NCBI GenBank assembly: GCA_001650955.1
Contig: LXYP01000012.1
Location: 140,157-204,156 of the forward strand
DNA from: Sphingomonadales bacterium EhC05
GTDB taxonomy: Bacteria > Pseudomonadota > Alphaproteobacteria > Sphingomonadales > Sphingomonadaceae
Length of the DNA: 64,000 nucleotides
Direction of reading: 5' to 3'
Part shown: one piece after another, positions 7,312 through 17,735 of the stretch
Layout of the letters: the number at the start of each line of letters is the position of its first letter
Position numbering within the stretch: the first letter of the stretch is position 1
The notes under the pieces: model-generated
The model's input: only the letters and a program-made list of their open reading frames with translations
Database searches by the model: none
Told to the model about the DNA's origin: nothing
Program-made: the position numbers and the translations under genes

Positions 7312-8211
7312 TCACAATCCCGCCCGAAACTCCACATAGGCCGCCATCACATCCGCTGCCCCTTCGGTCTGCGGATAATGGCCGAGATGGTCCAGCCGCC
7401 ACGCCGGAACTTCCGGGTTGAGCGCCGCGACCGCGTCGACCAGATGGCCGCCGGAGACCGGGTCCTGGGTGCCGTTAATCAGCGCGATCGGGCATGGCGG
7501 GTGGGTGAGCTGGGCTTCCCAGCGGGGGCCGTGGGTGCGGCGGTCGGCGATATAGTGGAGCAACCTATGTTGCAGCCGGTGGCCGCCATTGGTGCAGATG
7601 ACCTCCCAATATGCGTCGAGTTCCGCCGCGCCGGGCTGGCTATCCTTGCCGAACACCTCGCTGAAGCTTGTGCCGAACCGCTCGCGGCTCATCAGCCGCA
7701 CCAGCAGCCAGCCAAAGGGCCCGGTGAGCAGTTTCTGAATGGGCCGCGCGCGATGCTGGGCGGGGAGCAGGCCGCCGTTGAGAAAGGCGCAGCTCAGCAA
7801 ATTATGCGCCAGCCTGCCCTCGCCCTGCCGCGCGAGCAGTTCCTGCCCCGGGCTGACGCCATAATCATGGACGAGCAGATGAAAATCCTGAGCCAATAAA
7901 GTCTCGGCCAGTTGCGCCGCGAGATCACTCTGGTCCTGCAGATCATAAGCATGCCGCTTCGGCTTGTCGGAAAAGCCAAAGCCGAGAAAATCAAACGCCA
8001 CGACCCGGTAGCGCGCCGTCAGGTCTTCCCATAGCGGCAGCCAGTCGAGGCTGGAGGTCGGAAAGCCGTGGAGCAGGAGGAGCGGCGGCGCGGATGGGTC
8101 GCCGCCGCTACGGACGAATATCTGGTGGCCCTGCCAGTCGACAAATTGTCCGTCAGCGCGCCACTGGGCGGCGCTTTGCGGGGTGATCGGGGCGGGGTTC
8201 TCAATGGTCAT
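7312..8211 (-). CDS. Alpha/beta hydrolase, haloalkane dehalogenase/epoxide hydrolase type
   Basis: 299 residues. The oxyanion-hole motif L-L-L-L-H-G-F-P-T-S-S lies at about 45-54. The nucleophile elbow reads V-H-D-Y-G-V-S with Asp116 where serine esterases have Ser. The C-terminal catalytic His lies in L-D-H-L-G-H-Y-P-Q-T-E. An Asp nucleophile after His is the hallmark of haloalkane dehalogenases and epoxide hydrolases; the halide-stabilising Trp normally following Asp is Tyr here, which argues against simple dehalogenation. The late acid is probably Asp in N-G-T-Q-D-P-V. Substrate unknown. The gene is monocistronic by spacing. Confidence 0.8.
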   Translation of the reverse strand: MTIENPAPITPQSAAQWRADGQFVDWQGHQIFVRSGGDPSAPPLLLLHGFPTSSLDWLPLWEDLTARYRVVAFDFLGFGFSDKPKRHAYDLQDQSDLAAQLAETLLAQDFHLLVHDYGVSPGQELLARQGEGRLAHNLLSCAFLNGGLLPAQHRARPIQKLLTGPFGWLLVRLMSRERFGTSFSEVFGKDSQPGAAELDAYWEVICTNGGHRLQHRLLHYIADRRTHGPRWEAQLTHPPCPIALINGTQDPVSGGHLVDAVAALNPEVPAWRLDHLGHYPQTEGAADVMAAYVEFRAGL

Positions 8212-8231
8212 GGGTGTTGGCTTTCATGGAT

Positions 8232-8260
8232 GGATCCTGAAACAGGTTCAGGATGACGAA
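8232..8260. repeat. Short extragenic repeat, copy of the 4.3-kb element arm
   Basis: The 29 bases contain ggatcctgaaacaggttcag followed by gatgacgaa and form an internal palindrome (cctgaa..ttcagg). The sequence is nearly the same as the right arm of the repeat at 4313-4340. It sits in the short gap between the hydrolase start and the repeat-protein stop. Confidence 0.75.
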
Positions 8261-8311
8261 CAGGGCCGCGGGCATGTGCAGTCCTGCCATCTTGTCTGCA
8301 TATTGGCAAAT

Positions 8312-8842
8312 TTACAGATCGGTCAGCAGATCGCCCAGCTGGCGCACCCGGGCGCGGACCGAGGCGGCGCTGTCCTTGGCTGCGGCGCGCGCGGCATCCC
8401 GGGCGGCCGTGCGATATTCCCGGTGCTGGGCAGCGACCCGGCACAGCGCGTCCACCGACCAGGCGCGCAGGAAGGGACGGTCATGATCGAGCAGCGGCGC
8501 GAGCCAGCGATCCATGGTTGCCGCGCCGTCGGCGGAGAAGGTCAGATAGGCCGCGCTCTGACAGACATGCAGCTGCGCCTGCCAGTATCGGATTGCCGGG
8601 ATTTCATCCCATAAGGCTTCGCTCTCCGTAAGGGAAAGCGCCTCCCCGCGTTCGAGCGCCGCCTTGATCAGCCATGTCGCACCGCTCGACACCGCCGCCT
8701 GATCATTGGCGGCGAGCGCGATCACTGCGTCGAGATATTCCGCCTCACCCCGATATTCCGCCTCAATCTCCCTCAAGATGCTAACCGCCCGGCCATCAAA
8801 GGCCTGAAGACGGGTGAGCAAGGCGGCGGCAGACAGGGCCAT
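8312..8842 (-). CDS. Helical-repeat (HEAT-like) protein downstream of thiC
   Basis: 176 residues, almost entirely helical by composition: successive Ala/Leu-rich helices with repeated pairs such as the late segment W-S-V-D-A-L-C-R-V-A. These suggest HEAT or armadillo-like repeats rather than a catalytic fold. No signal peptide and no conserved catalytic residue are evident. It begins ten bases after the thiC stop on the same strand and is probably the last gene of the TPP-regulated transcript. I do not recognise a family and no role in thiamine synthesis is demonstrated. Confidence 0.55.
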   Translation of the reverse strand: MALSAAALLTRLQAFDGRAVSILREIEAEYRGEAEYLDAVIALAANDQAAVSSGATWLIKAALERGEALSLTESEALWDEIPAIRYWQAQLHVCQSAAYLTFSADGAATMDRWLAPLLDHDRPFLRAWSVDALCRVAAQHREYRTAARDAARAAAKDSAASVRARVRQLGDLLTDL

Positions 8843-8851
8843 GGGACGGGT

Positions 8852-11187
<2,336 letters not shown>

Positions 11188-11244
11188 CGCGTCGCTCCTT
11201 CCTCCTGAAAAAGAAAAAGAGCGTGTTTGGGATATCCAAATAAC

Positions 11245-11341
11245 CGCTCCCTCCCTCCGCCGATATTAATCGGATCAGGTTCAACGGGTCGCGGTCAGTT
11301 CCGCTCTCAACCAATATTTATATATTGGTTCCCCGGGGATG
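11245..11341 (-). promoter_or_regulatory. TPP (thi-box) riboswitch
   Basis: On the minus strand the sequence runs CCCCGGGG (11338-11331), a P3-type stem around position 11320, TTGAGAGCGG (11310-11301), then ACCCGTTGAACCTGATCC (11289-11272) and a GGCGGAGGGA end near 11250. This is the standard TPP aptamer: the CUGAGA-like pyrimidine-sensing loop, the conserved ACC-x-x-x-GAACCUGAUC segment for pyrophosphate, and the closing CGxAGGGA. The downstream 60 bases hold a U-rich tract and the Shine-Dalgarno of the first gene, so control of translation start or termination is possible. Confidence 0.93.
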
Positions 11342-11569
11342 AGTCGGATCGTAGATTATTGGACGCGCATTGTCACGGCCATTCGCGATGGAGACGCTGA
11401 CAATCTCGTCTTGCAGCGAATTTTCCAATATTCCGCAAATCAATGTCATTTCGCCACATGATATTTTCATCATGTAACTATCATTTGGATCTCAGGATTA
11501 ATCCGGCGCGATCGCCCAAACAGGATGCATAGCCAAACCCGGCTACCTCTAATCAATGGAGATCAGCAA

Positions 11570-11893
11570 ATGTACATTCTATCAAAAACTCTCATCGCTG
11601 CCACTGTAGCTCTAGTTTTTTCCAGCACTCTTGCGGCACAGGAAATCGAAACTGTCAGCTTCCGCTATGACAAAACGGCATCTATCGAACAGAATTTCGC
11701 GGCCTTTGGCAACAAAGCCCGCCGGGCCTGCGCGAGCGGCGGTATCGCTCAAACCTATCGCGTTAAGCGCGCTTGCGAGAAACGGCTGGTCGCTCAGGCG
11801 GTCAAGGCGACAAAACTGCCTCAGTTTATCGCCCTGTTGCAAAAATCTCAGGATGGTGCTGCCCGAAAGCTGGCCTTGCGCTCAGAACGCTGA
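11570..11893 (+). CDS. UrcA-family secreted protein
   Basis: 107 residues starting MYILSKTLIAATVALVFSS with a signal peptide ending near L-A-A-Q. The mature part has R-R-A-C-A-S-G-G and Y-R-V-K-R-A-C-E-K-R-L-V (two conserved Cys), followed by K-A-T-K-L-P-Q-F. This two-cysteine helical pattern is the UrcA family, small periplasmic proteins widespread in sphingomonads with no known function. The start at 11570 is preferred over the ATG at 11525 because it gives a proper signal peptide. An 11-pair hairpin follows the stop. Confidence 0.8.
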   Translation: MYILSKTLIAATVALVFSSTLAAQEIETVSFRYDKTASIEQNFAAFGNKARRACASGGIAQTYRVKRACEKRLVAQAVKATKLPQFIALLQKSQDGAARKLALRSER

Positions 11894-11896
11894 ATA

Positions 11897-11922
11897 GCGG
11901 TAGGCCAGCAATGGCCTCCCGC
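11897..11922 (+). terminator. Stem-loop after the UrcA gene
   Basis: Arms at 11897-11907 (gcggtaggcca) and 11912-11922 (tggcctcccgc) pair with one mismatch around a gcaa tetraloop, four bases after the stop codon. The following tatctctctct is only moderately U-rich, so it is a probable rather than classical terminator, or an mRNA-stabilising hairpin. Confidence 0.5.
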
Positions 11923-12031
11923 TATCTCTCTCTGGGCGTGCCATGACGGCATCCCCCTTTTTACCGGCAAGCGTTCATCGGGAGAGTGTCAGCCAGCGCT
12001 TCGCCAAGCACGAAAATTAACGGAGAATGTC

Positions 12032-12511
12032 ATGAAAAATGTATCGATGAGCAAAACCATCTTGTCGCTTGGCGCTATTGCGGCGCTACTCGGAGTATCC
12101 GCTTCGGCTCAGGCGCAATCGGGCGATCTGACCTTTACGTTCACATCCAAATCTATGGATCCGGTTGTCATGAGCGCCGAAGGCAGCCCTTATGTGGGCA
12201 GCTATTTGAGCGGCACCAATATGGTCAGATATTCCAACGGCAAAACCACCAGCAGCCGATACAGCTGTGTGTCCATGTCGCAGCCACCCAAGGATCAGAT
12301 TTTTGATCTGCACATGATCTGCGATGGTACCGACAAAGAAGGCAGCTGGAGCGCCACTATGGGTTGCACTATCATTGATGCGGCCAAAGACGAGATGAGC
12401 TGCATTGGCGCGCTCTACGGAAAAAGTGGCGCCTATGCCGGTCGCCGCGGTTCACTGACCAACCATGGAATCGGCAACGATGCTTCAGGCACCGGCCAGT
12501 GGTTCCGTTAG
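12032..12511 (+). CDS. Secreted protein of unknown function
   Basis: 159 residues with a signal peptide (M-K-N-V-S-M-S-K-T-I-L-S-L-G-A-I-A-A-L-L and so on, cleavage after AQA near residue 29). The mature part is rich in Ser, Gly and Thr and has four cysteines (in Y-S-C-V-S, M-I-C-D-G, M-G-C-T-I and M-S-C-I-G), spaced so that two disulfides are possible in the periplasm. No domain is recognised. It is separate from the UrcA gene (about 140 bases) and converges with the regulator gene to the right. The predicted fold appears mostly beta. Confidence 0.6.
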   Translation: MKNVSMSKTILSLGAIAALLGVSASAQAQSGDLTFTFTSKSMDPVVMSAEGSPYVGSYLSGTNMVRYSNGKTTSSRYSCVSMSQPPKDQIFDLHMICDGTDKEGSWSATMGCTIIDAAKDEMSCIGALYGKSGAYAGRRGSLTNHGIGNDASGTGQWFR

Positions 12512-12527
12512 CATTGGTCTGATGTAG

Positions 12528-12557
12528 TGCGGGGGGCAGCGAGAGTTGCTTCCCGCA
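12528..12557. terminator. Hairpin between convergent genes
   Basis: The sequence tgcggg..gca..tgc..cccgca can pair in two steps, shortly after the stop of the secreted-protein gene and before the stop of the convergent regulator gene. It is followed by tttcaatat on the plus strand. Likely a terminator, imperfect because of internal bulges. Confidence 0.45.
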
Positions 12558-12592
12558 TTTCAATATCTCGCAAATATGTCATGGAATTGATG

Positions 12593-14191
12593 CTATATAT
12601 CATCTGGCCACACCGAATAAAGCGTGGCTGCCAGTTGTTTGAACTCAGGACTCGCCGAGGAAGCTGATGCAGACTGTTCGGTCGCCGCCTGAAATGCTTG
12701 AAAGGTAAGCTTTGGCTGCCGTTCAATCCCCATTCTCATAGCAGCCTTTGCTTTTCTGGTTTTGCCCAAAGCATGCAGCGCAAACGCCATATTTGTATAG
12801 CATCCGAAATAACTGGGGTTACGGACAATTGAGTCTTGATACGCATCTACTCCGGCCTGATAGCTTCCCAATACAACATGGCCAAGACCACGATAATGAG
12901 CCCAAAGCGCAAAGCGGGGGTGGCGGGGAGCATTGCTCTCCGCTTGCTCAATCATTGTTATGCCTGTTGGATCCTTGCGTGATATGCAGTTATGTAATCC
13001 CAGCATCGCCAGCGTATGTGGATTGCTGGGATCGAGCTCGTACGCAGATTCGAGGTGGTGTAACCCATCCTCATAATTTGTCGTAAATGTCACATATATT
13101 CCGGTTGCCAATAAAATGTCAGGATGATTAGGTGTTTTTTCCTGAGCCAACGCAATGTGTTTCCCGGCATCGCTCATGGTGATCACGGGATTCTCAACCC
13201 AAGCACTGGTTACATTCTGCGCCAATTGGACGGCCAGTGACGCGTGAATCAACGCGTTATCTGGATCAATTTCCAGAGCACGATGGAGATAATCAACAGT
13301 TTTTCTGGCAGACTGTCGATTATAGTTCCGGCGCACTTCCTCAGCGGCCTGTATATATTCATAGGCCGACAAATTAAAATCAGGACGGTCAAGGATTACC
13401 TTTACCTCATGCACCGCAATCTCGCTGTTAATCGAAGTTGAGATGGCGGTTATGACGTCGTCCTGCAATTCATGAAAGGCATCCAACTTGGCCTCATAAC
13501 GTTTTGACCAGATCTGAACATTCGCACCGCAATCGGTTAGATCAACCCGCAACCGCACCGCATCTCCGACGCTGTTGCAAGTTCCGCTCACCAAATAGCG
13601 GGTGTTTAGAGCAGAAGCGACAGCGGTAGGTTCCAGTTTCGAAATTCCTGACCATGTCGCCGAGCTATAGGCAGCTACCTCAAGTGACGGCACCAGCGAC
13701 AATAAAGATGTCAGATCGCGGATCATACCATCGGCTAGATGGCGGCGATTGCTCTCACTCGACAGGTCTTCAAACGGCAGAACCGCGACCGAACGCTTTG
13801 GGGGAGCGGGTAAATTGGTGTGCTGTGCCCTGGTGTCTGGTGTGGTGCTCTCTCTGACAATCTTGGCATCAAGACGATAACCTAGCTTGGGAACAGTAAC
13901 GACAATCCTGTTCAGGCCGTGCGTATCCTTGAGCGCCTTACGCAAAACATAAATAACGCGCGTCAGGCTCTCATCGCTGCCAAAACCATCGGGCCAAAGC
14001 CGGTCCAACAGGTCATCACGAATCCACAGGTCTCCGGGCCGTTTGGCCAGCGTGGATAGCAAAGTCATCACTTTGGGTTCAACGATGCAACTGCCTGCTG
14101 CACTGGTGATGCGCAAAGCAGCGGGTTCAACGGAAGCCCCATCAAGCATGAAGGGACTGAGATTTTCCACGATTTTGGTAGCCATATCCAA
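12593..14191 (-). CDS. Winged-helix transcriptional regulator with TolB-N-like and TPR domains
   Basis: 532 residues. Residues 15-110 form an OmpR/PhoB-type winged helix: E-P-K-V-M-T-L-L, then R-D-D-L-L-D-R-L-W-P-D-G-F and V-I-Y-V-L-R-K-A-L-K-D ending in T-V-P-K-L-G-Y-R-L. Residues 133-255 begin R-S-V-A-V-L-P-F-E-D-L-S and resemble the TolB-N/adenylate-cyclase-associated domain. Residues 270-515 contain TPR-type helices (A-L-E-I-D-P-D-N-A and Y-E-L-D-P-S-N-P-H units). No transmembrane helix separates the DNA-binding domain, unlike CadC. It is probably a cytosolic one-component regulator acting through TPR-mediated protein contacts. Target genes are unknown; the flanking secreted genes are candidates. 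Confidence 0.8.
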   Translation of the reverse strand: MDMATKIVENLSPFMLDGASVEPAALRITSAAGSCIVEPKVMTLLSTLAKRPGDLWIRDDLLDRLWPDGFGSDESLTRVIYVLRKALKDTHGLNRIVVTVPKLGYRLDAKIVRESTTPDTRAQHTNLPAPPKRSVAVLPFEDLSSESNRRHLADGMIRDLTSLLSLVPSLEVAAYSSATWSGISKLEPTAVASALNTRYLVSGTCNSVGDAVRLRVDLTDCGANVQIWSKRYEAKLDAFHELQDDVITAISTSINSEIAVHEVKVILDRPDFNLSAYEYIQAAEEVRRNYNRQSARKTVDYLHRALEIDPDNALIHASLAVQLAQNVTSAWVENPVITMSDAGKHIALAQEKTPNHPDILLATGIYVTFTTNYEDGLHHLESAYELDPSNPHTLAMLGLHNCISRKDPTGITMIEQAESNAPRHPRFALWAHYRGLGHVVLGSYQAGVDAYQDSIVRNPSYFGCYTNMAFALHALGKTRKAKAAMRMGIERQPKLTFQAFQAATEQSASASSASPEFKQLAATLYSVWPDDI

Positions 14192-14326
14192 GCTATGTCC
14201 CCCTGCAAATACCTCGGCAGACTCTATAGACAGGTCTCAAGATCTAAATCAATTTCCTAGTCCTCGGGATGGCAATCGTCGGTCGGGCATAGGCTTCAGC
14301 GACGATGAAATCTGCTAGAAGGCCGA

Positions 14327-15253
14327 CTAAAATGTATAGCCCAACCCCAAGGCCCCGAACCATTGATTGGCATCGCCGCGGATCGATGTCACCGGTGACC
14401 ATTTGGCATCGCCGAGCAGCCGCGAATAGCTGCCGAGAAGAATGACTGAGAATCCGCCATTTCGGGCGTTTCCATCCAGATCAATCAGGGTGAGCGCGGA
14501 TATTCCAACATTGTTCCAGCCGCCGGTTGCCGAAAAAGTCGGCAAGCCGCTGGCGACAGTTCCGGCGGGAGAGATGCTGAAATTATAGTCATTATAACTG
14601 TCATCAACATGATCGGCATTGAGCGAAACGCTGATTGCGGTGCCTTGATCGAGCGGCGTGAAATAGGTCAAATTCGGTGAAATCACGCGACCGTCATGGG
14701 CGCCCGCGACATCCCAGCGGACATCGACTTGCGCGGTGAGCGAGTCAATTCGGCGGAACAGACTATTGAATTTGATCCCCGCGACGATCCCCAACTCCAC
14801 TGCGGTATCCAACTCACCCAGACTGGCGACAACATCGTCCTTGATCCGGTCATTGCGGTTGAAGCGCGCCCGCCCGACAGGGCCGAAAATGAAGTCAATC
14901 TTTGCGCCGCGCCTGTCCGGAATAAAATCGAGGGCCAGACCAGGACCACGTGGCTGAAAGTCGATCCCTTTGACTTTACCCAGAAAAACCGGGAGCGCCG
15001 AGATATTATAGTCATCTGAGCCATCATAGCTCGGACTCAAAGCGAGCCCCAGACCCACGGTCAATCTGCTGTCATCTGCACCACGGTCTGACGGCGACCC
15101 GACACCGGGCTGCGCAATCTGGGACTGCTGACTGCTCGATTGCGCGATTGCCGGTCCAGCGGCAATGGTAAAGGCTGCGATCATCACAGCAGGCAATATG
15201 CCTGCGGATTTTGAACGGATTCTCGTCCCGAGATTCGAATGTTTCAGTCGCAT
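14327..15253 (-). CDS. MipA/OmpV-family outer membrane protein
   Basis: 308 residues with a signal peptide ending in G-P-A-I-A-Q at about residue 38 and a beta-barrel-like remainder of alternating strands ending in F (L-G-Y-T-F). Characteristic features are L-T-V-G-L-G-L-A-L-S-P-S-Y-D-G-S-D-D-Y near the start of the mature part, an early D-F-I-P-D-R-R-G strand, and F-S-V-I-L-L-G-S-Y-S-R-L-L-G-D late. MipA/OmpV proteins are outer-membrane proteins first linked to murein-synthesising complexes; their molecular role is not settled. It is the last gene of the hydroxylase-DUF2141 minus-strand series. Confidence 0.85.
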   Translation of the reverse strand: MRLKHSNLGTRIRSKSAGILPAVMIAAFTIAAGPAIAQSSSQQSQIAQPGVGSPSDRGADDSRLTVGLGLALSPSYDGSDDYNISALPVFLGKVKGIDFQPRGPGLALDFIPDRRGAKIDFIFGPVGRARFNRNDRIKDDVVASLGELDTAVELGIVAGIKFNSLFRRIDSLTAQVDVRWDVAGAHDGRVISPNLTYFTPLDQGTAISVSLNADHVDDSYNDYNFSISPAGTVASGLPTFSATGGWNNVGISALTLIDLDGNARNGGFSVILLGSYSRLLGDAKWSPVTSIRGDANQWFGALGLGYTF

Positions 15254-15290
15254 GTTGGCTCCAAATAGATGGGTTATCCCTCCCCCTCTT

Positions 15291-15785
15291 TTAAAGCATA
15301 TATTTCATCTTCACGACATAGCTGGCATTGTCTGCACCGATGGTGAACTGCGCAGATTTAAACTTGGGCGGGCCGAAACCGATTTTGGGATTGCGCGAGA
15401 AGCCAAAGCCTTCGCGCGGCAAAAATAATCGCAGATCCATTTTGCCATTGGCGTTCTCGTCATGAATCAGGGCCATTGCGTAGGTGCCCGGTTTGACATC
15501 AGAGATCATGACATTCGCAGCACTGGCTGCATCAACTTTGATTTTGCGCGCGGCGTCATCCTTGGTGCAGTCAGGAAAATATTTCGGGTTGGAGCTCAGG
15601 CAGACCAGAACATCGCCCTTGGTCGAACGCAGGCCGGTCACCGCCAATTGAATCGAGGCACTGACCGCTGGTGCGATGACGATTGGCGCTTCACTGGCTG
15701 ATGCGCTTGCTCCGGCCAGCGTCAAAATCGCCAAGCCCGATATCCGTGCCGCAAATCCTGTCCCAAAATCTGAAATACAACCCAT
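15291..15785 (-). CDS. DUF2141 periplasmic protein
   Basis: 164 residues. A signal peptide (to about residue 30, A-S-A-S-A) is followed by the DUF2141 pattern: I-Q-L-A-V-T-G-L-R-S-T-K-G-D-V-L-V-C-L, P-G-T-Y-A-M-A-L-I-H-D-E-N-A-N-G-K-M-D and F-G-P-P-K-F. The H-D-E-N-x-N-G-K-x-D stretch is the family signature and looks like a calcium-binding loop. Its start lies 95 bases inside the end of the upstream hydroxylase gene in another frame; no later start keeps the signal peptide. DUF2141 proteins commonly sit beside desaturase-type genes. Function unknown. Confidence 0.85.
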   Translation of the reverse strand: MGCISDFGTGFAARISGLAILTLAGASASASEAPIVIAPAVSASIQLAVTGLRSTKGDVLVCLSSNPKYFPDCTKDDAARKIKVDAASAANVMISDVKPGTYAMALIHDENANGKMDLRLFLPREGFGFSRNPKIGFGPPKFKSAQFTIGADNASYVVKMKYML

Positions 15786-16440
15786 AATTACCCCTATATA
15801 GCTCGTGATGCTTCTCGTGATGGGTGGCCGTTATCAGCCATTTCCCTAACCTCCCCTGAACCAGCCAGCGTGGAAACAGTTCCCACCCCATATGATTGGT
15901 GACTCCCATAAGCGTCATCGTCAGCAGCACCAGTCCCAAAACGCCAACATGAATCGGAATTGCGATGACCAGAGCCGGAATCACGATGGCACCGCTGATC
16001 GCCTCGATTGGGTGAAAACTCATCGCGGCCCATGCGGTTGGCGGCCTGCTGTCATGATGTACCGCGTGCGCCCGCTTGAACCAGCTTGGCTCGTGAAACA
16101 GCCGATGGGTCCAGTAGAACCAGGTGTCGTGGATCAAGAGATAGAGAAGGAATGACAGCGGCAAATACCATGATGGATAGGCTGCGGGGTCGATATATAT
16201 CCGGGTCCAGCCGGCATTCTGCCACCCCCAGGCGACAATCCCAGCCGGAACGCCATAGATCGCCGCAGAATAGAGTGACCAGCGAATTTCGCGGCCCATT
16301 TGGGGTTTGAGCTGGTCATATTTTCCTGGTTGCAGCCGCTGCGTCAGCCACGCGAAAAACCCGCTGCTGAGCAGATAGCGGCCGCCGACGATCAGAGTCA
16401 TCGCGATGGCCGAGAATATGATCGGGAAAATAAAGTCCAT
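15691..16440 (-). CDS. Sterol desaturase/fatty acid hydroxylase-superfamily enzyme, possible carotenoid hydroxylase
   Basis: 249 residues, integral membrane di-iron enzyme. The histidine boxes are H104-D-T-W-F-Y-W-T-H112, H125-A-V-H-H129 and H207-H-E-K-H-H212, with N182-H-M between, as in sterol desaturases and fatty acid hydroxylases. At least four hydrophobic spans lie at about 3-20, 55-74, 90-105 and 150-178. The gene is divergent from crtY, with 109 bases between starts. Given this position, hydroxylation of a carotenoid ring (a CrtG-like role) is a reasonable inference, but lipid substrates are equally possible. The last 31 codons overlap the DUF2141 gene. Confidence 0.8.
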   Translation of the reverse strand: MDFIFPIIFSAIAMTLIVGGRYLLSSGFFAWLTQRLQPGKYDQLKPQMGREIRWSLYSAAIYGVPAGIVAWGWQNAGWTRIYIDPAAYPSWYLPLSFLLYLLIHDTWFYWTHRLFHEPSWFKRAHAVHHDSRPPTAWAAMSFHPIEAISGAIVIPALVIAIPIHVGVLGLVLLTMTLMGVTNHMGWELFPRWLVQGRLGKWLITATHHEKHHELYRGNYGLYFRFWDRICGTDIGLGDFDAGRSKRISQ

Positions 16441-16549
16441 GCCGACCGAATATGCCCGTCAAACGTCGGGAGCAAGGCAAAAGCGGCAATTTTCATACCT
16501 TCTTTCAGACAGGCTTTCCCCTGCTGACCCCATCGGCTAAGGCACCGGA

Positions 16550-17722
16550 ATGCCGCAGATTGCCTCTCCGCAAAATCAATATGATCTCGCCATAGCTGGC
16601 GGCGGCCTCGCCGGTGGTCTGGTGGCTCTGGCATTGGCCGAATTGCGACCAGAGGTGAACATCGCCCTGATCGAGGCCGAGACACAATTTGGCGGCAATC
16701 ATATCTGGTCCTTTTTTGAAAGCGATGTCGCGCCCGAGCATCAATGGCTGGTTGAACCGCTCATCTCTCGCCAATGGGACAGCTATGATGTGCATTTCCC
16801 AAAATATAGCCGAAGCCTGAATAATGGCTATCGCTCGATAGAATCGGAAAATCTGGATCGACGGTTGCGGGACAAGCTTCCGGCAATCGCTCTCAAAACC
16901 GGTCAGAAAGCCGAGCGAGTCTCGCCCGGGCTGGTCAAGCTGGACGATGGTGGCGAAATCTCCGCAACGGCCGTTCTGGACGTGCGCGGCGGCGGTGATT
17001 TGTCGGCACTGGAATTTGGATGGCAAAAATTCCATGGCCAGATGCTGCGGCTCAAGGAGCCGCATGGCCTGGATCGTCCGGTGATCATGGACGCCACGGT
17101 CGAGCAGATTGATGGCTATCGCTTTGTCTATTGCCTGCCGTTCAGCGATAGAGAAATTTTTGTTGAGGACACTTATTACTCCGACGACAACGCGCTCGAC
17201 ATCGCGACGGCGCAAAAGCGTATCGCTGAATATGCCGCGGTGCGGGGTTGGGAAATCGTCGAAATCATCCGCGAAGAATCCGGTCAGCTGCCGGTCATCT
17301 ACGGCGGCGATTTTCCGGCCTTCTGGGAGAAAAATGCGGGTGTCGATGCGCGGGCCGGCGCGCGCGCTGCTTTGATCCAGCCAATCACCAGCTATTCCCT
17401 GCCAATGGCGGTCAAAACCGCAATCATGATCGCCGAGATGCCCAGCATCACCCAGCAGACACTTGATAAAATACTCCGAGATTTGGCAATAGCTCATTGG
17501 AAAAACGGAAAATTCTATCGCCTGCTCTGCGCCTTCATGTTCCTTGGCGCCGAGCCAGAGAAGCGCTACAAAACGCTCGAACATACTTATGCCAAGAATG
17601 AGAAATTGCTCGCGCGCTTCTATGCTGGAAAATCCACCCGATGGGATCACGTCAATCTGCTGACAGGCAGGCCACCGATTGCTGTTTCCCGCGCCATACC
17701 GCTTTTGTTGAAATATAAATGA
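16550..17722 (+). CDS. crtY: Lycopene beta-cyclase CrtY
   Basis: 390 residues. The N-terminal Rossmann nucleotide-binding loop is Y-D-L-A-I-A-G-G-G-L-A-G-G (residues 11-23), and G-G-N-H-I-W-S-F-F (about 48-56) is the CrtY signature. Both are hallmarks of bacterial lycopene cyclases, which convert lycopene to beta-carotene at the membrane surface using reduced flavin without net redox change. The C-terminal half retains S-Y-S-L-P-M-A-V-K-T-A. It is the first gene of crtY-crtI-crtB: crtI starts 13 bases after its stop. No crtW or classical crtZ appears in the window. Confidence 0.92.
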   Translation: MPQIASPQNQYDLAIAGGGLAGGLVALALAELRPEVNIALIEAETQFGGNHIWSFFESDVAPEHQWLVEPLISRQWDSYDVHFPKYSRSLNNGYRSIESENLDRRLRDKLPAIALKTGQKAERVSPGLVKLDDGGEISATAVLDVRGGGDLSALEFGWQKFHGQMLRLKEPHGLDRPVIMDATVEQIDGYRFVYCLPFSDREIFVEDTYYSDDNALDIATAQKRIAEYAAVRGWEIVEIIREESGQLPVIYGGDFPAFWEKNAGVDARAGARAALIQPITSYSLPMAVKTAIMIAEMPSITQQTLDKILRDLAIAHWKNGKFYRLLCAFMFLGAEPEKRYKTLEHTYAKNEKLLARFYAGKSTRWDHVNLLTGRPPIAVSRAIPLLLKYK

Positions 17723-17735
17723 GTAAAGCCAATCC

